Source: Accumulibacter sp964420975 (GTDB taxonomy: Bacteria; Pseudomonadota; Gammaproteobacteria; Burkholderiales; Rhodocyclaceae). Taken from it: 64,000 bases of DNA. Shown piece after piece: positions 7,814-16,585 of the stretch; within the stretch, counting starts at the first letter, position 1, and each line of letters begins with the position of its first letter. The notes under the pieces were generated by a model. The model did no database searches and had not been told where the DNA came from. It saw only the letters and a program-made list of their open reading frames with translations. The DNA is taken from assembly GCA_964420975.1 (NCBI GenBank), contig CAYQVH010000013.1, positions 1 through 64,000 on the forward strand. Direction: 5' to 3'. A program made the position numbers and the translations under genes.

Positions 7814-10570
7814 ATGACCGTCCTGCGCCATTCCTCGCGACGCGACAAACTCGACGTTTCCCTCCTGAACGCGCGCTTGAGGAACGCCGTCAGCTACGAT
7901 CGGATCGCGGGCTATTTTCGATCATCGTTGCTGGAGGTGGCTGGAGAGGCAATCGAAGACGTTGTCGGGAAAGTGCGCGTGGTCTGCAATTCCGATTTGG
8001 AACCCGCGGATGTCGCCACCGCCAAGGCAGCGCAGCAGGCGATGCGGCAGTCCTGGTGCGCCGCAGAACCGGAGAAACTGGCGGCAGGCGCGGCCGGGCG
8101 CCCGCGCTTCAGACGGCTCTATGATTTGCTGGCTTCCGGCCGGCTGGAAGTGCGCGTACTCCCCGACAGTGTCTTCGGTCTGGTGCATGGCAAGGCGGGC
8201 GTAATTCGCTACGGCGAGGGGCGTGCAACCAGTTTCCTGGGCAGCGTCAATGAAAGTCTTTCCGCCTGGCGGCTGAACTATGAGCTGATGTGGGAAGACG
8301 ACAGCGCGGAAGCGGTGGATTGGGTTCAAGCTGAATTCGACGCACTATGGGGTCATCCGCTGGCCGTGCCGCTGGCGGACTTCATCGTGCAGGACGTCAA
8401 GCGGCTGGCCGACCGGCAGGAAACTCCCATTGAGGACTGGCGGCGCGATGCGCAGGCCAGCGCGGCATCGGCAGCCGTGGAGTCGCCGGTGTATCGGCAG
8501 GAATTTGGTCTGTGGGCACACCAGAAATACTTTGTGAAGCTGGCGTTCGACGCCCATCGGCGGGGCACGGCGCGGTTCGTTCTGGCCGATCAGGTGGGAC
8601 TGGGCAAGACGGTACAACTGGCGCTCGCGGCTTTGCTGATGGCGCTGACGGGCGTCAAGCCGGTGTTGATCCTGGTGCCGAAGCCGCTGATGCTGCAATG
8701 GCAGGACGAACTGCGTGACCTGCTGGGAATTCCTAGTGCGATGTGGCTGGGCGATGCCTGGCGCGACGAGCAGGGTATCGAGCACCCGGTCACGGGGCCG
8801 GAAGGAGTGCGGCGCTGCCCCCGTCGTTTCGGCATCGTTTCGCAAGGCTTGGTGGTGGCGAGCAACGAGATTCTCACTTACCTGCTGGGGATGGGCTTCG
8901 AGTGCGTGATTTGCGATGAGTCGCACCGGGCACGCCGCAAGAAGATCGATCCCAACAACCTCACGCGGAGACCGGAGTACAACAATCTGGCGGCCTTTCT
9001 CGCGCAGATCAGCCCACGCACGAAAAGCATGTTGCTGGCGACCGCGACGCCGGTGCAACTGCACCCGATTGAAGCCTGGGATTTGCTGGCGATTCTCTCC
9101 GCCGGCAGCGAGGCGGTGCTGGGCAACGACTGGAGCGAATGGCGCAAGCCGGAAAGCTGTCTGCCCGTGATCATGGGGGAAGAGGCCTTGTCCGGCGACG
9201 TGTTCGAGGCGTGGCCCTGGGTGCGCAATCCGCTGCCGCCGCGCGGTGAGGGGTCGAACTTCCGACTGCTGCGCCAGCGCCTGAATCTTGACGATGGCAC
9301 GCACGTTGCAGCAGGCGATCTGATCAGCACCATGAATAGCGCCTCGCGCACCCTGTTGGGCCAAGTGGCGCATGAATTTGGCCGCAACCACAATCCATTC
9401 ATTCGCCACATCGTGCGCCGCACCCGTCAGTATCTGGAGAACACCATTGATCCGGCCACCGGTGAGCCGTATCTGAAGCCGGTGCGCGTCCGTTTGTTCG
9501 GCGAGGGAGAGGATGAGGCGGTGCCGCTGCCACCGTATTTGCAGGATGCCTACGACGCCGCGCAGGGGTTTTGTCGGCTGCTCAGCCAGCGGGTCAAAGG
9601 CGCGGGATTCTTGAAGACGCTGCTGCTGCGGCGCATGGGCAGTTCGATCTACGCCGGGCGACGCACTACCGAAAAGATGCTCGCCACCTGGGGCACTGGC
9701 GAATTGTTTGCCGAGCGTAACAGCGGTGCGAGCGACGAGGCGGTCGGTGCGGACGGCGACGATGGCAACGAGGGCGAACCTCGCAATGCGGTCGTCGAAT
9801 CCGAGATGAAAAGCCTGACTTCGCAGGAGCGGGCCGAACTGGCGCGCTGCCTCAAGGCGCTGGAAGTCAGCCAGGACCGCGACCCGAAATTCCAGCAGGT
9901 GCTCCACTACCTGATCGGCGAGAGCTGGCTGGCGCGAGGTTGCATCATTTTCAGCCAGTATTTTGATAGCGCTTGGTGGCTGGCGGAATCGTTGTCACGC
10001 GAGCACGTCCCCGACGAGCCCATTGGCATTTATGCTGGCGGTGCCAGTTCTGGGATTCTGCTGGGCGGGCAGTTCAAGGCGTGCCCACGCGATGCCATCA
10101 AGGCCAGGGTGAAACATGGCGAGATCCGGCTGTTGATCGGCACCGATGCGGCAGCTGAGGGCCTCAACCTGCAGCGTCTTGGCACCCTCATCAACCTTGA
10201 CCTGCCGTGGAACCCGACGCGACTCGAACAGCGCAAAGGTCGCATTCAGCGCATCGGCCAGGTTCGCGATGAAGTGTTTGTGTGCAATCTGCGGTATCGC
10301 GGATCCGTTGAAGACCGCGTGCATCAACTATTGTCCAGCCGCCTGGAATATATCTTCGACCTGTTCGGCCAGATTCCTGACGTACTGGAATCATTGTGGA
10401 TCGATGTCGCGCAAGGCGAGGTCGAAGACGCCAAACGCCTCATCGACGGCATTCAGCAAACACACCCGTTCGACGACCGCTATGCCAAGGTCGAAAACCT
10501 GGATTGGGAAAGCTGCGCCAGGGTGTTGTCGGCGACCGAGATGCGGAAGGTGCTGGCGGCGGGTTGGTAA
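7814..10570 (+). CDS. PLD-nuclease/SNF2-family DEAD-like helicase fusion
   Basis: A 918-aa protein with an N-terminal phospholipase-D-like nuclease domain (HGKAGVI near residue 125, then GSVNES near 144, a single HxK-N type half site). A SNF2/helicase core follows: Walker A DQVGLGKT near 259, Walker B box DESH near 367, and C-terminal helicase motifs EGLNLQRLG near 782 and RIQRIGQ near 810. Such fusions are found in DISARM-like and helicase-methylase-ATPase defence clusters. I chose ATG 7814 because homology starts just after it. An in-frame GTG at 7769 would add 15 unconserved residues. It is the last gene of the defence operon. Confidence 0.85.
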   Translation: MTVLRHSSRRDKLDVSLLNARLRNAVSYDRIAGYFRSSLLEVAGEAIEDVVGKVRVVCNSDLEPADVATAKAAQQAMRQSWCAAEPEKLAAGAAGRPRFRRLYDLLASGRLEVRVLPDSVFGLVHGKAGVIRYGEGRATSFLGSVNESLSAWRLNYELMWEDDSAEAVDWVQAEFDALWGHPLAVPLADFIVQDVKRLADRQETPIEDWRRDAQASAASAAVESPVYRQEFGLWAHQKYFVKLAFDAHRRGTARFVLADQVGLGKTVQLALAALLMALTGVKPVLILVPKPLMLQWQDELRDLLGIPSAMWLGDAWRDEQGIEHPVTGPEGVRRCPRRFGIVSQGLVVASNEILTYLLGMGFECVICDESHRARRKKIDPNNLTRRPEYNNLAAFLAQISPRTKSMLLATATPVQLHPIEAWDLLAILSAGSEAVLGNDWSEWRKPESCLPVIMGEEALSGDVFEAWPWVRNPLPPRGEGSNFRLLRQRLNLDDGTHVAAGDLISTMNSASRTLLGQVAHEFGRNHNPFIRHIVRRTRQYLENTIDPATGEPYLKPVRVRLFGEGEDEAVPLPPYLQDAYDAAQGFCRLLSQRVKGAGFLKTLLLRRMGSSIYAGRRTTEKMLATWGTGELFAERNSGASDEAVGADGDDGNEGEPRNAVVESEMKSLTSQERAELARCLKALEVSQDRDPKFQQVLHYLIGESWLARGCIIFSQYFDSAWWLAESLSREHVPDEPIGIYAGGASSGILLGGQFKACPRDAIKARVKHGEIRLLIGTDAAAEGLNLQRLGTLINLDLPWNPTRLEQRKGRIQRIGQVRDEVFVCNLRYRGSVEDRVHQLLSSRLEYIFDLFGQIPDVLESLWIDVAQGEVEDAKRLIDGIQQTHPFDDRYAKVENLDWESCARVLSATEMRKVLAAGW

Positions 10571-10595
10571 GCGACTGTGGTTAGTGCCGAGCAAG

Positions 10596-10886
10596 CTAAT
10601 CCCTTGGCGCGGCAATCTGCGGGCCGTGGTGCTTGATGAACAGGTCGAGAATCGCAAAGGCGTCGTAATTCTCCTTCGGCACGGCGAGCTGGAATTCGAC
10701 AGGGCAGTCGGCCGTGGGGATGACAAAGCGCGGTACTTCGTAGCAATCGGGGTACCGCTGGTAGCCTGGTTTCGGGGCAGTACTCGCCGCGTTGTTGGGT
10801 TGAAGAAGTGCGCTTTCTGATTTTTCCGCCTTCGCCGTTGTCGAGTCGCTCTGAATCAGAGCAGCGCGTTGCATCCACTCACCCAT
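10596..10886 (-). CDS. small hypothetical protein downstream of the DUF3987 gene
   Basis: A 96-aa protein with no family I can name. The chosen ATG (10886) lies inside the end of the DUF3987 gene, giving an 8-bp ATGGGTGA overlap, the arrangement of a translationally coupled downstream gene. The C-terminal half (PVEFQLAVPKENYDAFAIL) looks like a folded, conserved segment, while the first 35 residues are Ala/Ser/Lys-rich. It converges with the helicase gene, leaving only 25 bp between the stops. It may belong to the integrative element's maintenance block. Confidence 0.55.
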   Translation of the reverse strand: MGEWMQRAALIQSDSTTAKAEKSESALLQPNNAASTAPKPGYQRYPDCYEVPRFVIPTADCPVEFQLAVPKENYDAFAILDLFIKHHGPQIAAPRD

Positions 10887-13167
10887 TAGCCGCACTCAGG
10901 CCGTTGCTGGGCCGTGCCTTCGGATTCACGCGATAGCGAACATGGCCTCGGTACTGAAAGCCCGCGGCTAGGACTGATTGCAGCAACCAACCGGCCTCCA
11001 CCAGTTCGCCCAGCGCTTCGTCGACGATCTCGCGGTCATCAAGCAGGCTCCACTGCTTGCGGTAGACGTCGCGTGCGGTGAAACCATCAACGCTGCTCAG
11101 ATCGTCAAGCTGCCCTTTGGCGATCCGTTCGGCCAGTGCAGCGGCCGCCTGTGATTGCAGGTTGGCGGCCAAACCGTAGATGCGGCGTGCGTGCGCTTCG
11201 AGGTAACTGCACCAGTCGGCAGCGCGCGCCGCGGCTTGCAGGCTGACCGGGCCAGCGGATTCGCCGGCGACGATGGCTTCGGCCCGGTCAACCAGATGGA
11301 ACAGCAGCGCGAGACTGGCCATCGTCTTCGGCTGCTTGGAGAGGTATTCGACGATCAGCGGCGCCTCGTCGGGGTCTTCCAGCTTTTCACGGTGCAAACG
11401 CTCGTACCACTCGATGAACAGGTCCTGCGCGCCATCATCCGCAAATCGCAGGCAGGGGGCTTGGTCGTAGGGGCCGGGCGGGGCAACAATCGCGAAATCA
11501 GTGCGCGCCAGGGTCTCGATGATGGCGAAGGCGGGGTCGCGGGCCGGGGCATCGGGGTGTTCATCGACCATGTGCTGGAATGGCTGCACGTCGGGATAGG
11601 TGAGCAACTGGAAGCGCTGCATCATGCCGTCGTTTTCGATGCGCGCCTGATAGAGGTAGTTGCGCACCTTGTCGGGCTGCGTGCCGCCGAGAATCGACAC
11701 ACACATGTTGTCGCAGATGACATGCCCGCGGGTGATGCGATCGAGCGGGAAATTGCCCTGCCCGTTCCACGATTCGAGGTAAAAGCCGCGATCCTGCTCG
11801 CGCCCCTGCTTGTCCCAGCCGCGCAGCAGGCCGACCAGTTCGTCACGGAAGACCAGAATGCCGCGCCGGTTGGTCGACAGCAAGTCATGCAACGCTTCAA
11901 TGGTGGCGTCGTTAGTGCGAAATCGCGCTTGCAGATTGCCGGCGGGCGGCGAGCTCAGGCTGGCCATTTCGCGCTTGATCTCGGCCACGCTGCGAGTTAG
12001 CGAAGATGGTCGGGGTTGGCGGCACGAGGTCTTCCGCTTAGCTGCTGGCGTCGCGTCCTCATCGCTGCCCTCTTGGGACGGCGTAATGCCGTTGATGACA
12101 TCAGGAGACGCGGCTGCCATGCTGGCGCTGCGCTTGGCAAGCATGTCGGCCTTGATGGTCTCCTTGAGTTCGGCTTCAAGCAGCTTGTAGCGCGCTCTTG
12201 TTTCCGGGTCGGCGGCGGTGGCCTTCACTTGCTGAGTGCCGTCGGCGGCGAGCTTTTCCAGACGACCCAGTGCCTTGATCATTTCTGCCAGCGCCGGCGT
12301 CTTCTTTTTTGACGGTGGAGCAATCACGCCACCCCACAGGTTCGGCACGACCAGCCAATCGTCCTTCCGCTTGGGCTTGATGCCGATGCCGGCGCCGACC
12401 ACGGCGGCGAGAATGCCGATCGCGCCAACGGCGCAGAAGTCGATAGGGCACTGCATTCGGTAGGCCGTGTCGGTGATCCAGCCGCGAAATGCATCCGGGA
12501 TCAACTCCGGGTCAAGCGATGGGACCGGCAGCAGGGCGATGCGAATCTGCTCCGGTTCGGGAAGCGCATCGTACTCCTCCTGCCGCGCGGCAGCGATGTA
12601 CGGATTTGGATCGAGCCATTCGCCGGCCATATGCTCGAAATGGCCACCGCCGGGTGGCGCGAAGAACGGTTGCGAGAGCTTTTCGGCGCAGGCGTCCAAG
12701 CCTGGCAATGCCAGCGCAGCGGCAAACTGCCGATAGGTGCCGGGCCAGTCGCGCGCTGACACGGGCGTCGCGAGCGGCAGGATCACGCGCAGGCGCGGTG
12801 CGGTGGGCGTGCTGCGCTTGGTGGTGTAAATCGCGCATTCCATGCCGGCGAGTGCAGCGCGGGTGCGGTCGAGATTCACATCCTTGTCAATGTCGAGCAC
12901 CAGCGCGGTGATTGCCAGCACGTCGATGTCGCGGCGCGTTCCTGCAGGCTTGAATTCGGCATAGACCACCGCTGGTACGGTATCCAGACTTGCCGTGCGC
13001 GGGGCTGCCTGCATTTGCGCGAAGCGCTTTACCAACATGCCCCAGCGAGTTTCCTTCTGCTCGATATGGCTAGACTTGACGCCAGCCTTCTGCACCGCAT
13101 AGCGCAGCACTCTGTCCAGTGTGTCAGTTTGCTGGCGGGCCTTTGCGTTGATATCTTCTTGGTTCAT
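10879..13167 (-). CDS. DUF3987 domain protein (mobile-element primase/helicase-like)
   Basis: A 762-aa protein with a DUF3987 domain, common in prophages and integrative elements, where it follows a CHC2 zinc-finger or primase protein. The N-terminal ~200 residues (for example VYAEFKPAGTRRDIDVLAITALVLDID) look like a primase-type fold. A degenerate P-loop-like segment lies near GVIAPPSKKKTP, and an ATPase-like segment follows (ILVFRDELVGLL). The open frame extends upstream to 13614, but those codons are the wrong frame of the CHC2 gene. The ATG at 13167 overlaps that gene's TGA (ATGA), which fixes the start. It probably serves replication of the excised element. Confidence 0.8.
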   Translation of the reverse strand: MNQEDINAKARQQTDTLDRVLRYAVQKAGVKSSHIEQKETRWGMLVKRFAQMQAAPRTASLDTVPAVVYAEFKPAGTRRDIDVLAITALVLDIDKDVNLDRTRAALAGMECAIYTTKRSTPTAPRLRVILPLATPVSARDWPGTYRQFAAALALPGLDACAEKLSQPFFAPPGGGHFEHMAGEWLDPNPYIAAARQEEYDALPEPEQIRIALLPVPSLDPELIPDAFRGWITDTAYRMQCPIDFCAVGAIGILAAVVGAGIGIKPKRKDDWLVVPNLWGGVIAPPSKKKTPALAEMIKALGRLEKLAADGTQQVKATAADPETRARYKLLEAELKETIKADMLAKRSASMAAASPDVINGITPSQEGSDEDATPAAKRKTSCRQPRPSSLTRSVAEIKREMASLSSPPAGNLQARFRTNDATIEALHDLLSTNRRGILVFRDELVGLLRGWDKQGREQDRGFYLESWNGQGNFPLDRITRGHVICDNMCVSILGGTQPDKVRNYLYQARIENDGMMQRFQLLTYPDVQPFQHMVDEHPDAPARDPAFAIIETLARTDFAIVAPPGPYDQAPCLRFADDGAQDLFIEWYERLHREKLEDPDEAPLIVEYLSKQPKTMASLALLFHLVDRAEAIVAGESAGPVSLQAAARAADWCSYLEAHARRIYGLAANLQSQAAAALAERIAKGQLDDLSSVDGFTARDVYRKQWSLLDDREIVDEALGELVEAGWLLQSVLAAGFQYRGHVRYRVNPKARPSNGLSAANG

Positions 13168-13475
13168 CGGATTGGACTCCAGGCTCCCAGCGCCTTCGCT
13201 GCGGCGACAAAGCCGATGCCGTAGCGCGCCATGTGAAAGGCCAGCACATCGCGTCCGTGCGCCCCGCAGGCCGGCACCCGGCAGCGAAATGCTCCGCTGT
13301 CGAGGCTCACCGAAAGGCTGGGGTGCCGGTCGTCGTGAAACGGGCAGCGCGCGGTGGCGCTGCGCCCGTGTCCGCGCAGGGCGTCCAGTTCGGTGGCGTA
13401 GTAGGCGCGCGGGTCGGGCAGGCGGCTGCGGTCGAAACCTTGCCGCCGGGGTTGGGTGCAGGCGGGGAACTGCAT
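13164..13475 (-). CDS. CHC2-type zinc-finger (primase-like) small protein
   Basis: A 103-aa protein carrying a DnaG-type CHC2 zinc-finger core: CPFHDDRHPSLSV followed by FRCRVPACGAHGRDVLAF, giving Cys-His and Cys-Cys pairs at the expected spacing. It lacks the TOPRIM polymerase domain of a full primase, so it is either a split primase zinc domain or a partner of the DUF3987 protein, whose ATG overlaps its stop. Its start is preceded by the excisionase-like gene only 9 bp away, which makes a three- or four-gene minus-strand operon. Confidence 0.78.
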   Translation of the reverse strand: MQFPACTQPRRQGFDRSRLPDPRAYYATELDALRGHGRSATARCPFHDDRHPSLSVSLDSGAFRCRVPACGAHGRDVLAFHMARYGIGFVAAAKALGAWSPIR

Positions 13476-13484
13476 CGCGACCGC

Positions 13485-13730
13485 CTACGCGGCGCGGTGC
13501 TTGGCCTGGGCGGTGCTGACGTGCCGGCCTTGCGCGTTCAGCCAGTCGTCCACGTCGGCCTGGAAATAGAAGACTCGTCCGCGCTTGACGAACTTGGGGC
13601 CGTTGCCCTTGCAACGCATCATGGCCAGGGTCTTCTCGGCCAAGCCGGTATAGGTGGAGGTGTTCTTGGTGTCCATGCGGCCGTCCGGGTAGGTGACGAC
13701 TTCAATGGGTCTGACGGTGGATTGCAACAT
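13485..13730 (-). CDS. AlpA/excisionase-like helix-turn-helix protein
   Basis: An 81-aa protein with the winged HTH pattern of AlpA/MerR-like excisionases (STYTGLAEKTLAMMR, then GPKFVKRGRVFYFQADVDDWL). These proteins bind att DNA or activate element genes. The start at 13730 is chosen because it is preceded by AGGAAAC at a good distance. An in-frame ATG at 13760 lacks such a site. It is the first gene of the minus-strand block of the island and is divergent from the regulator at 13863. Confidence 0.75.
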   Translation of the reverse strand: MLQSTVRPIEVVTYPDGRMDTKNTSTYTGLAEKTLAMMRCKGNGPKFVKRGRVFYFQADVDDWLNAQGRHVSTAQAKHRAA

Positions 13731-13787
13731 GGTTGTTTCCTGTTGTGTGTGGTAAGACAAGCGCGGAAGTATAACGCAACATAGGGC

Positions 13788-13816
13788 TTGTCATCGAATC
13801 CGGAGTTGTCTAAACT
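13788..13816 (+). promoter_or_regulatory. sigma70-like promoter for the regulator/integrase genes
   Basis: TTGTCA (13788-13793), a 17-bp spacer and TAAACT (13811-13816) lie about 50 bp before the ATG at 13863, in the divergent intergenic region with the excisionase gene. The spacing is ideal and both hexamers are close to consensus. It would drive the 195-aa protein and the integrase. Confidence 0.45.
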
Positions 13817-13862
13817 CTCTTTCCGAGAAGCAAATAGAATCTTTGAACGAGAGGACACGACA

Positions 13863-14450
13863 ATGGCAGACGAGAAACGCAGGGGTGGCGGCGGCAAGCT
13901 GGCACGCTCGGAGACGGTCACCGTCCGGCTTGACCCCAAGCTACGCTATCTGGCAGAGCTGGCGGCCAGAAAACAGCGGCGAACGGTGTCGAGCTTCATC
14001 GAGTGGGCGGTGGAGCATAGCTTTGGCAATGTGGATCTGTACCAAGGTACCGGCTACAACGGCGACAACAGCATTACCGTCGCGGACGCAGCAGCGCGCT
14101 TATGGGACATCGACGAATCCGAGCGCTTCGTCAGGCTGGCCATCGGTTATCCGGAATTGCTCAACCACGACGAACAGGTTCGCTGGAAGCTGCTGACCGA
14201 TTCGGGAATTCTCGCGCCGGCACGTAAGCGTTCCGGCTGGAACCACGGGGTGTCTTGGCAGTGGGGCATTCTCGAAGACTACATTTTCCCGGCGCTGCGG
14301 CGCGAGTGGGAAAGCCTGAACCGCTGCATCGAGGAAGGGAAAGGGCAAGAATGGGTTGAGGCAACGCAGAAGGCGTTGAAGGCCGACGCGGTGTTTCACG
14401 CCAGTCCGCCGGACTTGGTCGAAGACCACGACGTCGACATTCCCTTCTGA
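13863..14450 (+). CDS. ribbon-helix-helix-like element protein
   Basis: A 195-aa protein. Residues 15-50 (ETVTVRLDPKLRYLAELAA, then RRTVSSFIEWAVE) look like a ribbon-helix-helix DNA-binding domain of the kind found in plasmid and island regulators. The C-terminal two thirds match no family I know. ATG 13863 is preceded by GAGAGGA and fits the start of the RHH domain. An upstream ATG at 13788 would place the start inside the predicted promoter. It lies 12 bp before the integrase gene, so the two are probably co-transcribed, with this protein as a regulator or accessory factor. Confidence 0.68.
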   Translation: MADEKRRGGGGKLARSETVTVRLDPKLRYLAELAARKQRRTVSSFIEWAVEHSFGNVDLYQGTGYNGDNSITVADAAARLWDIDESERFVRLAIGYPELLNHDEQVRWKLLTDSGILAPARKRSGWNHGVSWQWGILEDYIFPALRREWESLNRCIEEGKGQEWVEATQKALKADAVFHASPPDLVEDHDVDIPF

Positions 14451-14462
14451 CGCGAGAACATC

Positions 14463-15668
14463 ATGGCCAAGACCTTCACCAAACTGACCCGACCGCTCAT
14501 GCGCAAGCTGGCCGCCGGGGAGAAACTCAATGAGCATGGCATCACCTTCGAGCGGCAGACCAGTGGCGATGGGGTCTTTTCGGTCAACGTGATGGTGGAT
14601 GGCCAGCGCATCCACCGCGTCATTGGCCGGGAGTCTGATGGTACGACGCGCACCCAGGCCGAGGAATTCATCGAAAAGGCCAGACAGGAAGCAAGAGCCG
14701 GTCGGCTGAGCCTCCCGAAGGGGCGGAAGTTGGCTCTGACTCTAAGGGATGCCGCACTGAACTATCTTGAGCGGCTTGGCGAGTCCGGTGGCAAAGACCT
14801 CAAGATGAAGAAGATGCGGCTTGACCTTCATCTGGTACCGTTCTTCGGCGACATGGCCCTCGCCAAGATCGGCAGCTTTGACATCGAGCGGTACAAGAAA
14901 CAACGCCAACAAGAAACCGTGATTGTCCGGCCCCGTGGCAAAGCCATCGAGCAAAACGCCGAACGAGCGGCATCAGTCAAGCCGGCGACGATCAACCGGG
15001 AACTCGCCGTGCTGTCGCACCTGCTCAACAAAGCAAGCGAATGGGGCTGGATCGACCGGCCGGCCGCTCGGATACAGCGGTTTCAGGAAGGGCAAGGCAG
15101 GATTACCTATCTGACCACGGACCAGATCAAGCGCTTGATCGAAGTCGCAAAGGCCGACGGCAACCCGGTCATCTACCCCTTCATCGTGATAGCCCTCGAA
15201 ACCTCGATGCGCAAGATGGAAATCCTTGGAATCCGTAAGGAGAACATAGGTATCGAGCGGCGCATCATCTACATTCCCGCTGTCGCCGGAGAGACCAAGA
15301 CTGGCGCTCGCGAACAGCCAATCACACAGCACCTCGCAGATTTTCTCGTCGGCTACCTCGAAGCCGCGCAGCCCGGCACGCCGTGGTTGTTTCCCTCGCC
15401 CGGCGCCAAGTCCGGGCACGTCATGGATATCCGCAAACCGTTTCGCCGTGTCGTCGAGGCGGCAGGACTCGATCCGGATCAGGTCGTTCGTCACACGATG
15501 CGCCACACTGCAATTACGCACTTGGTGCAAGCCGACGTGGACTTGCCGACCGTCAAACGCATCAGCGGGCACAAGACGCTCGCGATGGTCGAACGCTACG
15601 CGCACCAGAACGGTGCGCACATTGAAAGCGCAATGGACAAACTGCAGGCCCGCTTGAAGCTCGTGTGA
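14463..15668 (+). CDS. tyrosine recombinase/phage-type integrase
   Basis: A 401-aa integrase of the tyrosine recombinase family. The catalytic set is visible: Arg in ETSMRKMEI near residue 245, HTMRHTA near 345, the His of ISGHKTLAM near 368, and the nucleophile Tyr in MVERYAHQ near 378. An N-terminal SAM-like core-binding domain is present around residues 95-190. The stop lies 95 bp from the 3' end of tRNA-Phe, the classic position of an island integrase relative to its attachment site. It is the outermost gene of the island, which carries the defence operon. Confidence 0.93.
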   Translation: MAKTFTKLTRPLMRKLAAGEKLNEHGITFERQTSGDGVFSVNVMVDGQRIHRVIGRESDGTTRTQAEEFIEKARQEARAGRLSLPKGRKLALTLRDAALNYLERLGESGGKDLKMKKMRLDLHLVPFFGDMALAKIGSFDIERYKKQRQQETVIVRPRGKAIEQNAERAASVKPATINRELAVLSHLLNKASEWGWIDRPAARIQRFQEGQGRITYLTTDQIKRLIEVAKADGNPVIYPFIVIALETSMRKMEILGIRKENIGIERRIIYIPAVAGETKTGAREQPITQHLADFLVGYLEAAQPGTPWLFPSPGAKSGHVMDIRKPFRRVVEAAGLDPDQVVRHTMRHTAITHLVQADVDLPTVKRISGHKTLAMVERYAHQNGAHIESAMDKLQARLKLV

Positions 15669-15715
15669 GCAGCGAAAGGCCCGTTTATCTGGCGCGATTA
15701 CACAGGAATTACACA

Positions 15716-15751
15716 AATAAAAAGAGCCTGCAGGTGGGAAACCTTGCAAGC
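15716..15751 (-). terminator. rho-independent terminator downstream of tRNA-Phe
   Basis: On the minus strand, GCTTGCAAGGT, loop TTCCC, ACCTGCAGGC and then TCTTTTTATT form a stem of about 10 bp with one bulged A and a U tract. It lies directly after the tRNA-Phe gene, on the island side of the presumed attachment core. The integrated element therefore appears to supply the tRNA's terminator. Confidence 0.6.
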
Positions 15752-15762
15752 CCTTGATTTGG

Positions 15763-15838
<76 letters not shown>

Positions 15839-15850
15839 AATCGGGCGTGG

Positions 15851-15879
15851 ATTATACCGGCTCGCGAGACCGCGGTCAA
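15851..15879 (-). promoter_or_regulatory. promoter of tRNA-Phe
   Basis: On the minus strand TTGACC (15874-15879), a 17-bp spacer and a perfect TATAAT (15851-15856) lie 13 bp before the tRNA-Phe 5' end. Spacing and hexamers fit a strong sigma70 promoter. Confidence 0.8.
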
Positions 15880-16005
15880 AGCAAGTTCGACCCGGGTCCG
15901 CAATTCGAGCAGCGGTCGCCCCAGAACTTTGGACAGCAGGATAAGCGGTGGCCTTGCCCCGACGAACGGCTGCGGAAGCAGCCACCCAGGAGGAAGCCCC
16001 TGACG

Positions 16006-16083
16006 AGAAGGGCGAGGCGGAATCACACACCAGCCTTCAAGGTGCAACTGGCGCTGGCGGCACTGAAGAGCGACAAAACGTTA
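16006..16083 (+). pseudogene. IS3-family OrfA transposase fragment
   Basis: A short in-frame stretch reads RRARRNHTPAFKVQLALAAL followed by KSDKTL, the N-terminal helix-turn-helix start of IS3-family OrfA proteins. The match stops abruptly at about 16083, where the sequence passes into the ISAzo13 remnant on the other strand. There is no start, no stop and no OrfB, so this is a relic. It lies just outside the island, past tRNA-Phe. Positions 15880-16005 show nothing else I can name. Confidence 0.65.
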
Positions 16084-16087
16084 GGTG

Positions 16088-16445
16088 ATTGCCACGAAGC
16101 CTGCCGCCTGGTGGTCACTCCGCGTCTTGCCACCGCGTGAGTCGTCGCCGTGGTTCACCGTCGCCTTGCAGTCCATGCTCGGGCGCATGACGGCTTCGCC
16201 TTGGCGATCAGGGTCATGCTCCCGGATGTTGGCGAAAATGGCGTCGGGTTGGAGACTTGTTGGGGTTTGGCCTTAAGGATCGGACGTAACCGGTACCCGT
16301 TCCGGTTCAATACGTTCGACCGACCGCTGCGTGAGGAAAGTCCCTCGTCGGCCACGCCCTGCACCCGCAACGGCCTAACGGTTTCCTCTGCCGTCAAGCG
16401 GGTGAACGACAAGGTCGTGCGAAACGTCGGATCCTGCCGGGCATG
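16088..16445 (-). pseudogene. ISAzo13-family transposase remnant (frameshifted)
   Basis: On the minus strand, DPTFRTTLSFTRLTAEETV and then NVLNRNGYRLRPILKAKPQ match the N-terminal third of ISAzo13-type transposases. At about 16250 the frame shifts and continues as DAIFANIREHDPDRQGEAV and SMDCKATVNHGDDSRGGKTR, also family signature, until it breaks at about 16088 against the IS3 fragment. The rest of the DDE transposase is missing. I see no intact gene in 16446-16585, which may be further decayed IS sequence. Confidence 0.75.
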
Positions 16446-16585
16446 ACTTGCCGTCGGTACCCACGGCGCTTGCGCCACCCCCCCGGATGCTTCTTCTCCC
16501 ACAATTCGCAGGTGCCGTCCTCTGCGCAGACAGCGAGGAAAGCGAACAGGAGCAGACAACGGGCGGCGCCCTGGTGACGAATGCC

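Noticed and set aside
8345..9907. 520-aa minus-strand frame under the helicase gene
   Set aside because: Antisense shadow of a strongly supported helicase; no motif of its own.
13168..13614. 149-codon upstream extension of the DUF3987 frame
   Set aside because: It reads the CHC2 zinc-finger gene and its neighbour in the wrong frame. The ATG at 13167 is the natural start.
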